45,072 bases of DNA from CAZGZU01 sp964529855 (lineage in GTDB: Bacteria; Patescibacteriota; Minisyncoccia; Portnoybacterales; UBA2143). The notes beneath the pieces were generated by a model. It saw nothing but the letters and a program-made list of their open reading frames with translations. It was not told the DNA's origin and ran no database searches. The position numbers and the translations under genes are program-made. Each line of letters starts with the position of its first letter. Position 1 is the stretch's first letter. Location of the stretch: contig CAZGZU010000001.1 in NCBI GenBank assembly GCA_964529855.1, positions 1-45,072 on the forward strand, in the 5' to 3' direction. This document shows positions 31,996 through 39,099 of the stretch, piece by piece.

Positions 31996-32069
31996 CGGGG
32001 CGTAGCTTAGCGGCTTAAAGCGCTGGCTTCGGGAGTCAGAGATCGCTGGTTCAAATCCAGTCGCCCCGA
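31996..32069 (+). tRNA. tRNA-Pro (CGG)
   Basis: Acceptor CGGGGCG/CGCCCCG, discriminator A, CCA not encoded (next bases CTG). Anticodon stem CTGGC/GTCAG, loop TTCGGGA, anticodon CGG. T-arm GCTGG TTCAAAT CCAGT. The 14 bases AAATAACGGGGCGT at its 5' end also occur 35 bases upstream (31955-31968). Confidence 0.93.
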
Positions 32070-32080
32070 CTGACAATCAT

Positions 32081-32112
32081 AAATCCGCCATAATCTATGG
32101 CGGGTTTTGATT
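32081..32112 (+). terminator. Terminator after tRNA-Pro(CGG)
   Basis: AAATCCGCCATA (32081-32092) pairs with TATGGCGGGTTT (32096-32107), followed by TGATT. Confidence 0.8.
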
Positions 32113-32114
32113 CC

Positions 32115-32142
32115 TTGACTTTTTTTCATTTCCTGTTAATAT
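32115..32142 (+). promoter_or_regulatory. Promoter of the 32183 secreted protein gene
   Basis: TTGACT (32115-32120), 16-base spacer, TAATAT (32137-32142), about 40 bases before the ATG. Confidence 0.65.
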
Positions 32143-32182
32143 TTATAAAACGTTCTTTGAATCTAATATAAGGAGGATTGGT

Positions 32183-33094
32183 ATGAAAAAGATAGCAATG
32201 ACAGCAATGATTATTTTAGGTCTTTGCCTGTACTCTTCTTTGATACAAGCCAAAGACCCGGATGAAGGGGAATGGGTTGAAAGTATCTGGAAGCAAATCC
32301 TTAATCCCAATGAGTTGATAACGGTCCGTGAATTTATAGAAGGCCGCTATATATCGGCCTTATCCTGTAAGATGTCGGAATTCTTAAAAAGACAGGAAGG
32401 AAATGAACTCCTGCCTTTGGTCAAGGAAAAGATAAACGACAAAAGCATCTTTAGGATTATTGACGGACGCCCTGAAGGAGAAAGACGATTTGCCTATATT
32501 GCCACTTTCTTAGCTGAGGTAGAAAATGACAGGATTATCAATCAACGGATTGCCGAACGCGCCGAACGCAGCCTTATCACCGGTCAAAGCAGCAAGTATA
32601 AGCTCGTTTCAAGGGAAAACAGGCTCAATGATGCTCTTTTAAACCGCCTGAACAAAGCCCTTGAAAAAAAGACCATTTTACTGGGTGGCAAGATGAGAAT
32701 TATACATGCCTTCTATGAAACCCATTCCAACACAATGGCCTTTGACCCCCGGCTGAAGCTGCCGCCAGCTCTTTGGCTGGTTGTCTTTTATGAGGAAGCT
32801 ACGCATGCCTATTATGATATTGTGGTCCATGGGAATAATCCGCCAACCGACCCCCAGAGCAGGATTGACATGGAACTGCAAGGCATTATTGCCGGGTTTT
32901 CTGTCTGGCAGGTGATTAAAGAAGATTTTATGAGAGCTTGGCTCAATCAAAAACTTCAGCAATGGCCGGAATTTATTATAGCCTCCCGGATGATAGTCCA
33001 GCTAAAGCAAATTGAGAAATTGTTCCCGGATTACATAAGCCGGAAAAATCAGACCCCGCTTAGAGAGCTTGTCAGAACGGCACATCTTTTGTAG
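32183..33094 (+). CDS. Secreted protein of unknown function with an ExxTH motif
   Basis: 303-aa protein with a clear signal peptide (MKKIAMTAMIILGLCLYSSL, cleavage near IQA-KD) and a strong SD (AAGGAGG). I do not recognise the family. The mature part is mostly helical. Around residue 208 it reads LWLVVFYEEATHAYYDIVVHG, and further on RIDMELQGIIAG. The E-E-A-T-H with nearby H and E looks like a possible metal site but is not the standard HExxH order, so protease function is only a guess. It has its own promoter and terminator, thus a single-gene unit between tRNA-Pro and rubrerythrin. Confidence 0.75.
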   Translation: MKKIAMTAMIILGLCLYSSLIQAKDPDEGEWVESIWKQILNPNELITVREFIEGRYISALSCKMSEFLKRQEGNELLPLVKEKINDKSIFRIIDGRPEGERRFAYIATFLAEVENDRIINQRIAERAERSLITGQSSKYKLVSRENRLNDALLNRLNKALEKKTILLGGKMRIIHAFYETHSNTMAFDPRLKLPPALWLVVFYEEATHAYYDIVVHGNNPPTDPQSRIDMELQGIIAGFSVWQVIKEDFMRAWLNQKLQQWPEFIIASRMIVQLKQIEKLFPDYISRKNQTPLRELVRTAHLL

Positions 33095-33120
33095 GAATCA
33101 TAAAAAAGGAATCATAAAGC

Positions 33121-33153
33121 AAATCCCGCAATCAATGACTGCGGGATTTCAAT
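33121..33153 (+). terminator. Terminator after the secreted protein gene
   Basis: AAATCCCGCA (33121-33130) pairs with TGCGGGATTT (33140-33149). The T-run is weak (TTTCAATTTG). Confidence 0.7.
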
Positions 33154-33182
33154 TTGTCAATTTACTGTCTCTGTGATAAAAT
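33154..33182 (+). promoter_or_regulatory. Promoter of the rubrerythrin gene
   Basis: TTGTCA (33154-33159), 17-base spacer ending TGA, TAAAAT (33177-33182). A close match to consensus with extended -10. Confidence 0.75.
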
Positions 33183-33200
33183 TCAAAAGCAATAACTTAT

Positions 33201-33247
33201 GGTCATCCTTTTAGTGCTTTCCTTGAAAGCACTAAAGTAAAATGACC
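33201..33247 (+). promoter_or_regulatory. Hairpin leader of the rubrerythrin mRNA
   Basis: Outer stem GGTCAT/ATGACC (33201-33206/33242-33247) and inner stem TTTAGTGCTTT/AAAGCACTAAA (33210-33220/33226-33236) with a 5-base loop. It ends 10 bases before the ATG and lacks a T-run, so it could control ribosome access or stability. Confidence 0.6.
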
Positions 33248-33257
33248 GGATAAAACC

Positions 33258-33839
33258 ATGAACCAAACAATTCAAAATCTAACCAAGGCCTTTATTGGCG
33301 AAGCGCAAGCCAGAAACCGCTATACTTTTTACGCTACCATAGCCAAAAAAGAGGGCTATGAACAAATTGCCGAAATCTTCTTATTAACCGCTGACAATGA
33401 AAAGGAACATGCCAAACGGCTCTTTGAACATATCCAGGAATTAAAAAAAGGCAGCAAGAAATTTGATGAGCTTATGGTGGAAGCAATTGCGCCAACCGTT
33501 TATGGCAAGACCATTGATAATCTCAAGGCAGCCATTGCCGGCGAGCATTATGAATACACTGAAATGTATCCGGAGTTTGCCGAAGTGGCTAAAAAAGAAG
33601 GATTCGGTAAAATCGCCGCTCGTTTAAAAGCTATTGCCGTGGCTGAAAAACATCATGAGGAAAGGTATAAGAAATTACTAAAAGTAGTTAAAACGAACCA
33701 GGTCTTTAAGAAAAGCAAGAAAATCTGGTGGGTTTGTCGGGAATGTGGCTATGTTCATTTTGGCAAAGAAGCCCCCAAGAAATGCCCGTCCTGCGACCAT
33801 CCCCAGTCCTTCTATCAACTCAAATGTGAGAACTATTAA
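33258..33839 (+). CDS. Rubrerythrin
   Basis: 193-aa di-iron peroxidase with rubredoxin tail, normal length. The ferritin-like domain has the glutamate ligands in [47 protein letters not shown] and [11 protein letters not shown]. The C-terminal rubredoxin-like domain has [20 protein letters not shown]. It reduces H2O2 in anaerobes and microaerobes, consistent with an anoxic lifestyle. Own promoter and structured leader. Its stop TAA (33837-33839) is part of repeat R3 copy A. Confidence 0.96.
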   Translation: MNQTIQNLTKAFIGEAQARNRYTFYATIAKKEGYEQIAEIFLLTADNEKEHAKRLFEHIQELKKGSKKFDELMVEAIAPTVYGKTIDNLKAAIAGEHYEYTEMYPEFAEVAKKEGFGKIAARLKAIAVAEKHHEERYKKLLKVVKTNQVFKKSKKIWWVCRECGYVHFGKEAPKKCPSCDHPQSFYQLKCENY

Positions 33840-33898
33840 GGCCGTAGGTTTTGAGGCCGGGCCTCAAAACATACNNNNNNNNNNCATACGGCCTCAAA
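33836..33898. repeat. Palindromic repeat family R3, copy A, with an N gap inside
   Basis: TTAAGGCCGTAGGTTTTGAG, then GCCGGGCCTCAAAACATAC, ten N (33875-33884) and CATACGGCCTCAAA. The two contig ends share CATAC; merged, it reads like copy B at 40639-40685. It begins inside the rubrerythrin stop region and ends next to tRNA-Ala. Confidence 0.85.
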
Positions 33899-33971
33899 GG
33901 GCCAATAGCTCAATTGGCAGAGCACAGCATTCGCATTGCTGAGGTCGAGGGTTCGAATCCCTCTTGGTCCA
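33899..33971 (+). tRNA. tRNA-Ala (CGC)
   Basis: Acceptor GGGCCAA/TTGGTCC has the G3-U70 pair that marks alanine tRNA. Discriminator A, CCA not encoded (CTT follows). Anticodon stem CAGCA/TGCTG with loop TTCGCAT, anticodon CGC. T-arm GAGGG TTCGAAT CCCTC. Confidence 0.95.
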
Positions 33972-33979
33972 CTTTCTAA

Positions 33980-34005
33980 ATCCGCTTCGGGCGGATCAAA
34001 TTTTT
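33980..34005 (+). terminator. Weak terminator after tRNA-Ala
   Basis: ATCCGC-TTCGG-GCGGAT (33980-33996), then CAAATTTTT. Confidence 0.55.
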
Positions 34006-34018
34006 GAATAAAACCGGT

Positions 34019-34396
34019 ATGCCTAGTTCAAAAAGACAATTGGGCGATTTAGGAGAAAAACTGACAATTGATTATTTAAAAAAACAGGGCTATCATATTT
34101 TAGGAAATAATTATCAAAAGCCCTGGGGAGAGATTGACATTATTGCCCGTCATAAAAAAAATATTGTTTTTATTGAAGTAAAAACCAGAACCATTTCTTC
34201 CAAACGTTATGCTTATCCCGAAGACAATGTCCAGTTTCCTAAAAAACAGAGATTAATCAGGACTGCTCAAACTTATCTCCTGGAAAAAAATTATTCTCCG
34301 GAAACTCCTTGGCAAATCGACGTAATTGCTGTAGAATTAAATCTTCAAACCAAAAAAGCTAATTTAAAACACATTAAAAATGCCGTTTGGCAATAA
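34019..34396 (+). CDS. yraN: YraN/UPF0102 family nuclease-like protein
   Basis: About 125-aa protein of the UPF0102 family, with a Holliday-junction-resolvase-like (PD-(D/E)xK) fold and no settled function. Hallmarks: QLGDLGEKLTIDYLKKQGYHILGNNYQKPWGEIDII with Glu and Asp of the nuclease core, then IVFIEVKTRT (ExK motif) and ETPWQIDVIAVE. I start at ATG 34019 (MPSSKRQLG); the longer frame begins at a TTG in the terminator. No SD. The GOGAT-like gene follows 4 bases after the stop, so they form an operon. Confidence 0.9.
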   Translation: MPSSKRQLGDLGEKLTIDYLKKQGYHILGNNYQKPWGEIDIIARHKKNIVFIEVKTRTISSKRYAYPEDNVQFPKKQRLIRTAQTYLLEKNYSPETPWQIDVIAVELNLQTKKANLKHIKNAVWQ

Positions 34397-34400
34397 ATTA

Positions 34401-35567
34401 ATGACTAATCAAATAAAAGCAAAACCATTTATGGGCAGTGGCCGTTCCCAAAAAACAAACCAGCTTAGCTGGGAAGATTTGATTTTCCTGCCCGCTCAAC
34501 TGGCTAAAAGCCCGGTTGACTATTTTAAAGAAAAAATCAATTCAGCCACTATTATCGGACGGCAAAGCAAAAAGCCGATTAAAATAGAAATTCCTTTGGT
34601 GGTGGCAGCCATGAGTTTTGGAGCGCTTTCTGACAGGGCTAAAATAGCTTTGGCCCAGGCCAGTACTTTGGCTGGCACCATGGCCAATACCGGTGAGGGA
34701 GGCATGCTTCCCCAGGAAAGAAAATCAGCCAAGTTATTAATCGCTCAATATTCAACCGGCAGATTTGGCGTGGACGAGAAATATCTTAAGTCAGCTGATG
34801 CCATTGAAGTTAAAATCGGTCAGGGCGCCAAGCCGGGCCAGGGCGGTTTGCTGCCAGCTGAAAAAGTTACTGCTAAAATCGCCAAAATCAGAAAAACAAA
34901 ACAAGGCCAGGATATTCATTCACCTTGCGCTCATCCGGACATCTGTTCTGTTAAAGACCTCAAAGATAAAATCAGCTGGTTAAGAAAACTAACTGACGGC
35001 AAACCAATCATCCTGAAATTAGGAGCTGGTCATATAGAGGAAGACGTTAAGCTGGCTGTTCAGGCCAAGCCAGATATTATTGCCATTGATGGTTTGGAAG
35101 GGGGGACTGGAGCAGCTCCTAAAATTATGCTTGACCAGGTCGGCTTGCCAACCATGCCTGCTTTGGTCAGAGCCAGAAAAACCCTGGACAAATTAAAAGC
35201 TCCCCAGGAACTCTGGATTGGCGGGGGCATTAAAAACGGAGCTGATGCTGCCAAAGCTCTGGCTCTGGGAGCAGACATTGTTTTCCTGGGATTTTCTCTG
35301 ATAGAGGCCATGGGTTGTCTTAAATGTTATCAATGCTATCTGGGGAACTGCCCCAAAGGCATTGCCACCCAAAACCCAAAACTAGTGGCCAGATTAAACG
35401 TTAAAGAAGCTGCTCAAAAAATAGCTGAGTTTTTATTAACTGAAACAGAAAACATTAAAATGATTGCCGGAGCAGCCGGTTATAGTGATATTTATAAGCT
35501 GAGCAAGGAAGATATGCGGGCCATGAATGAATTTATCAGCAAAGTTAGCGGAGTCAAAATCATCTAA
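34401..35567 (+). CDS. FMN-dependent glutamate-synthase-type protein
   Basis: 388-aa protein matching the central FMN/3Fe-4S domain of glutamate synthase without the amidotransferase part. Typical runs are VVAAMSFGALSDRAKIALAQ, NTGEGGMLPQE, KIGQGAKPGQGGLLPAEKV, DIHSPCAHPDICSVKDL, IDGLEGGTGAAP and the cluster motif CLKCYQCYLGNCPKGIATQNP. Such short forms occur in archaea and some bacteria. Whether it makes glutamate here is uncertain because no small subunit (GltD) or glutaminase domain is seen. ATG 34401 is preferred over 34380, which overlaps yraN. Confidence 0.88.
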   Translation: MTNQIKAKPFMGSGRSQKTNQLSWEDLIFLPAQLAKSPVDYFKEKINSATIIGRQSKKPIKIEIPLVVAAMSFGALSDRAKIALAQASTLAGTMANTGEGGMLPQERKSAKLLIAQYSTGRFGVDEKYLKSADAIEVKIGQGAKPGQGGLLPAEKVTAKIAKIRKTKQGQDIHSPCAHPDICSVKDLKDKISWLRKLTDGKPIILKLGAGHIEEDVKLAVQAKPDIIAIDGLEGGTGAAPKIMLDQVGLPTMPALVRARKTLDKLKAPQELWIGGGIKNGADAAKALALGADIVFLGFSLIEAMGCLKCYQCYLGNCPKGIATQNPKLVARLNVKEAAQKIAEFLLTETENIKMIAGAAGYSDIYKLSKEDMRAMNEFISKVSGVKII

Positions 35568-35571
35568 ATCA

Positions 35572-35600
35572 TTGACAATTAACAGATTGTGTGGTAGTAT
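35572..35600 (+). promoter_or_regulatory. Promoter of the FN3/beta-propeller lipoprotein gene
   Basis: Perfect TTGACA (35572-35577), 17-base spacer, TAGTAT (35595-35600), leaving an 85-base leader. Confidence 0.75.
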
Positions 35601-35690
35601 AAGGGGGTACTTTAAAAAGGCTGCTTAGCAGCTTAATATAATTTTAGTCAAATGTCAGAAATGGCAGAAATAAAATAAAAGGAGGATAAA

Positions 35691-37088
35691 ATGGAAAGAA
35701 AGATTGATTTACAGACCGAAAGGAAGGCAGGATTGCTTTATTTCTTCTTAGTAGGAATTATTGTTTTGGGGATTATGTCAATTGTGGCCTGTAGTGATGA
35801 CATTAGTAATACTGGAGATATCATTCCATCAACTCCAACCAATCTGATTGCTACGGCCGGAGATGAACAGGTGGCTCTCAGCTGGGACAATGTTCCAGGA
35901 ACAACCTCGTATACTATCTACTGGTCAACCTCTACGGGGGTGACCAAAGATAACTGCGAGGGTGAGATTCCTGAAGCGAAAAATCCTTGTATCCACAGAG
36001 ACCTGACAAACGATACAATCTATTACTACGTGGTCACTGCCGAAAACAGTAATGGCGAGAGCGATGAATCAACCGAGGTAGGAGCAAAACCTTCTTACGC
36101 GCCTTATCTTAATAAGGTAACAGCTACTATTCCCGTGAATGACGGTCCTTATGGCACAGCAGTCACTCCGGATGGCGAATATCTCTATGTGACTGATGGC
36201 CTTGGCAACAGCGTCTCAGTAATACGGACGTCAGATAACACAGTAATTGGTACTATCTTGGTAGGAAATAATCCCTACGGCGTAGCAGTTACTCCTGACG
36301 GAGAATATGTTTATGTGGCTAATACGAATAGTCATACCGTCTCAGTAATACGCACATCGGATAATACAGTGACCGGGACTATTCCCGTAGGGGACAATCC
36401 CTATGGTGTAGCAATTACTCCTGATGGAGAATATGTTTACGCGACTAATCCAAGCTATGATGTTGAGGTTGACAGTATAGTCACAGTAATACGGACATCC
36501 AACAACACAGTGACCAAGACTATTCCCGTAGGGGACGACCCTATGGCTATAGTAATCAGCCCTGACGGAAATTATGTGTATGTGGCGAATGCCAACGGTC
36601 ACACCATCTCGGTAATACAGACATCAGAGAATGTAGTGGCGGATACCATTCTCATAAATGAGGAGGATGGACCTCCCTACTACGCATTTCCTAACGGCCT
36701 GACCATTACTCCTGACGGGAACTACCTCTACGTGGGACACTATGAGTGGACTGGAGACCAGTTCAACAAAAGAATCTCAGTAATACGGACATCAGATAAT
36801 AGCAAAATAGCTGAGATTTCGTCCAGGGTGTGTTATCCCTTTAGCATGGCCGTGACTCCCAATGGAAGATACGTTTATGCGGCACATCCTCTGGACAACG
36901 AGGTCTCGGTGATACGGACATCAGACAATACAGTGGTGGATACTATCTCTGTAGGAAACGGCCCTATGGGGGTAGTAATAAATCCTGATGGAACTGAGGT
37001 CTATGTGGCCAATACGCACGATCATACAGTTACAATAATTGGCGACGACCCCCCTCGCTCTCTTATCCCTCCACCCCCGCCTTCCTAG
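35691..37088 (+). CDS. Lipoprotein with FN3 domain and YVTN beta-propeller
   Basis: 465-aa surface protein. A hydrophobic segment (LLYFFLVGIIVLGIMSIVAC, ~16-35) ends in a lipobox (IVAC), so Cys35 is probably lipidated. One FN3 domain follows (TPTNLIATAGDEQVALSWDN, ~47-140), then about seven YVTN-type blades (~145-445) built on GVAVTPDGEYVYVANTNSHT and VSVIRTSDNTVTGTIPVGDN. The end is Pro-rich. YVTN propellers are common on archaeal and bacterial surfaces and usually bind partners. SD AAAGGAGG. Own promoter and strong terminator. The heavy ATA and ACA codon use differs from neighbouring genes and may mean recent acquisition. Confidence 0.88.
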   Translation: MERKIDLQTERKAGLLYFFLVGIIVLGIMSIVACSDDISNTGDIIPSTPTNLIATAGDEQVALSWDNVPGTTSYTIYWSTSTGVTKDNCEGEIPEAKNPCIHRDLTNDTIYYYVVTAENSNGESDESTEVGAKPSYAPYLNKVTATIPVNDGPYGTAVTPDGEYLYVTDGLGNSVSVIRTSDNTVIGTILVGNNPYGVAVTPDGEYVYVANTNSHTVSVIRTSDNTVTGTIPVGDNPYGVAITPDGEYVYATNPSYDVEVDSIVTVIRTSNNTVTKTIPVGDDPMAIVISPDGNYVYVANANGHTISVIQTSENVVADTILINEEDGPPYYAFPNGLTITPDGNYLYVGHYEWTGDQFNKRISVIRTSDNSKIAEISSRVCYPFSMAVTPNGRYVYAAHPLDNEVSVIRTSDNTVVDTISVGNGPMGVVINPDGTEVYVANTHDHTVTIIGDDPPRSLIPPPPPS

Positions 37089-37098
37089 AAAGATCTAC

Positions 37099-37138
37099 GA
37101 AGCCAGACCGCTTCCAGCGCGTCTGGCTTCTTTCTTTT
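37099..37138 (+). terminator. Terminator after the lipoprotein gene
   Basis: GAAGCCAGAC (37099-37108) pairs perfectly with GTCTGGCTTC (37121-37130), followed by TTTCTTTT. Confidence 0.92.
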
Positions 37139-37147
37139 ATTATCTGG

Positions 37148-37176
37148 TTGACAGGCAAATCTGCTTATGATAATCT
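37148..37176 (+). promoter_or_regulatory. Promoter of nusA
   Basis: Perfect TTGACA (37148-37153), 17-base spacer ending TGA, TAATCT (37171-37176). Confidence 0.75.
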
Positions 37177-37199
37177 GATATAAGAAAGATATGAAAGGA

Positions 37200-37233
37200 C
37201 AAAGCCCGTTCCCAGTGAAGGGGCTTTTATTCT
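37200..37233 (+). promoter_or_regulatory. Attenuator-like hairpin in the nusA leader
   Basis: AAAGCCC (37201-37207) pairs with GGGCTTT (37221-37227), followed by TATTCT. It lies between the promoter and the nusA start 9 bases later, and looks like a weak intrinsic terminator in the 5' UTR. Confidence 0.55.
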
Positions 37234-37241
37234 AAAAAATC

Positions 37242-38585
37242 ATGGAAACAAAATCATTTACTTCAGCCATTGAACAGATATGCGAAGAAAAAGGCATTTC
37301 CAAGGAAAAGGTCTTAGAGACCATTGAATTGTCTTTGGCAGCTGCCTATAAAAAGGAGTATGGCCGGCGTGGTCAGAACATTAAAGTCAAGTTTGATTTA
37401 GAAACCGGTCAGATGAAGGTTTTTCAGATTAAATTAGTCGTTGACCAGTCAATGCTCAAGCCAGAGACTGAAGAAGAGCCAATTGAGGAAGCAAAAGAGG
37501 AAGAGGAAACTGATGAAGAAAAGAAAATCAGATTTAATCCGGAAAAGCACATTATGGTTGAGGAGGTAAGCAAACTTACTTCCAAAGAAACCACTTTGTC
37601 CAAAGACAAATTGAAGAAAATAAAGGCGGGCGATGAAATAGAATTTCCTTTGAAAGTGGCTCATGAATTCGGCCGGATTGCCGCTCAAACAGCCAAACAG
37701 GTCATTATCCAGCGAATCCGGGAAGCGGAACGAGAAGCCATTTATGAAGAATATAAAGAAAAAGAAGGGCAGGTAGTTAGCGGGATTGTCCAGCGAATAG
37801 AAGGGAACAATGTCTTCTTAGACATCGGCAAGGCAACCGGCATTCTCTTCCCGGAAGAACAAATTCCCCGCGAACATTACCGGATTGGTCAGCGCCTCCG
37901 CGCCTATATCACCGAGGTCCAAATAGATTCACGCGGCCCGACCATAACTCTTTCGCGTGCCCATCCTAAAATGGTCAGCCAGCTTTTCAGCGTGGAAGTG
38001 CCGGAGATTGCCGGCAAGACCGTGGAAATAAAGGCGATTGCCCGGGAAGCCGGTTCGCGGACCAAAATTGCCGTTGCCTCCACTGAAGAAAGAGTTGACC
38101 CGATTGGCTCAATGATTGGTCAAAAAGGGACGCGGGTCCAGGCAGTCATTAATGAATTGGCCGGAGAAAAGATTGACATTATTGAATGGTCTAAAGACCC
38201 GGCTAAATTCATCAGCGCCTCGCTTTCCCCGGCTAAAGTAATAGAAGTAAAAATAGATAAAAAGAAAAATCAGGCTGAAGTGACCGTGCCTGAAGACCAG
38301 CTTTCTCTGGCTATTGGCATTAAAGGACAAAATGTCCGTCTGGCCGCTAAATTAACCGGCTGGAAAATTGATATTACTCCTTTAGAAGCAGCTAAAAAGC
38401 CGGTCAAAGCCAAGAAAACAGTTAAAAAGAAAGAGACCAAGAAAGCCGTGAAGAAAAAGGCGACTAAGAAGAAAACTGAAACCAAAAAGAAAGTTGTAAA
38501 GAAAAAAACCACTAAAAAGAAAACTGCTAAAAAAGCCAGTCCCTTAAAAAAGAAAAAAGAGAAGGAAAAAAAGGTTAAAAAATAA
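37242..38585 (+). CDS. nusA: Transcription factor NusA with histone-H1-like lysine tail
   Basis: 447-aa RNA-polymerase pausing/termination factor. N-terminal domain ([20 protein letters not shown], with a Glu-rich insertion at ~70-90), S1 domain ([25 protein letters not shown], ~165-230), KH1 ([29 protein letters not shown]) and KH2 ([25 protein letters not shown]). The last ~65 residues are almost only Lys, Thr, Ala and Val ([18 protein letters not shown] pattern), like histone H1 tails, probably a non-specific nucleic-acid clamp. The acidic AR2 repeats of E. coli NusA are absent. A leader hairpin suggests autoregulation. Confidence 0.95.
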   Translation: METKSFTSAIEQICEEKGISKEKVLETIELSLAAAYKKEYGRRGQNIKVKFDLETGQMKVFQIKLVVDQSMLKPETEEEPIEEAKEEEETDEEKKIRFNPEKHIMVEEVSKLTSKETTLSKDKLKKIKAGDEIEFPLKVAHEFGRIAAQTAKQVIIQRIREAEREAIYEEYKEKEGQVVSGIVQRIEGNNVFLDIGKATGILFPEEQIPREHYRIGQRLRAYITEVQIDSRGPTITLSRAHPKMVSQLFSVEVPEIAGKTVEIKAIAREAGSRTKIAVASTEERVDPIGSMIGQKGTRVQAVINELAGEKIDIIEWSKDPAKFISASLSPAKVIEVKIDKKKNQAEVTVPEDQLSLAIGIKGQNVRLAAKLTGWKIDITPLEAAKKPVKAKKTVKKKETKKAVKKKATKKKTETKKKVVKKKTTKKKTAKKASPLKKKKEKEKKVKK

Positions 38586-38602
38586 GATAAGAGGAGGAGA
38601 AA

Positions 38603-38905
38603 ATGATATCAAGACTCAAAGAACTGCCTTGGGACAGCGTGCCTAAATTTATACAAAGAATTATCATAATTACGCTGGTTCTTTTCAAGGTGACCAACTT
38701 CACCCTGTTTTTCGCAATCTCTGCCTACTGGTGGACCCTGGGCATTATTCTGGTTAGTTTGATTTGTCTGATTATTTTGATTAGCGGCAGCCAAATCGGT
38801 TTTCTTGCCAGTCTGTTACTCGGCTTGGGGACGTATATCCTATTAAGCTGGCTTGCTCTGTACATATCTTTTTGGGTTTGGAAAAAGAGAACAGGCCCTA
38901 GCTAA
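38603..38905 (+). CDS. Small membrane protein downstream of nusA
   Basis: 100-aa protein with an amphipathic start ([20 protein letters not shown]) and three hydrophobic helices ([64 protein letters not shown]), ending KKRTGPS. SD AGGAGGAG, 17 bases after the nusA stop, so translated from the nusA message. I recognise no family. Confidence 0.75.
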   Translation: MISRLKELPWDSVPKFIQRIIIITLVLFKVTNFTLFFAISAYWWTLGIILVSLICLIILISGSQIGFLASLLLGLGTYILLSWLALYISFWVWKKRTGPS

Positions 38906-38923
38906 ATTAAAAATCAAAACCAC

Positions 38924-38955
38924 AAAAAGACCTTGAATTGACAAGGTCTTTTTTG
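38924..38955 (+). terminator. Terminator of the nusA unit
   Basis: AAAAAGACCTTG (38924-38935) pairs with CAAGGTCTTTTT (38942-38953). Its right arm overlaps the -35 and spacer of the next promoter. Confidence 0.88.
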
Positions 38956-38966
38956 TTTGGTAGAAT
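38938..38966 (+). promoter_or_regulatory. Promoter of rny, embedded in the preceding terminator
   Basis: TTGACA (38938-38943), 17-base spacer, TAGAAT (38961-38966). It uses the loop and right arm of the nusA-unit terminator as -35 and spacer, and is followed by a ~125-base leader. Confidence 0.7.
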
Positions 38967-39099
38967 TAGGGAGTTAATTAATTAATTCAGCTTAATTATT
39001 CTTTGAGTGAATGGATTATTATGCGAAAAAGACATTTATCAGGAAAATTGATAATTAGTAAATCGGTTCACTCGGACAATATTGAAATGAAATTATCGT

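Noticed and set aside
32780..32830. HExxH zinc protease motif in the secreted protein
   Set aside because: The order is EEATH followed by AYYD; no HExxH exists in the protein.
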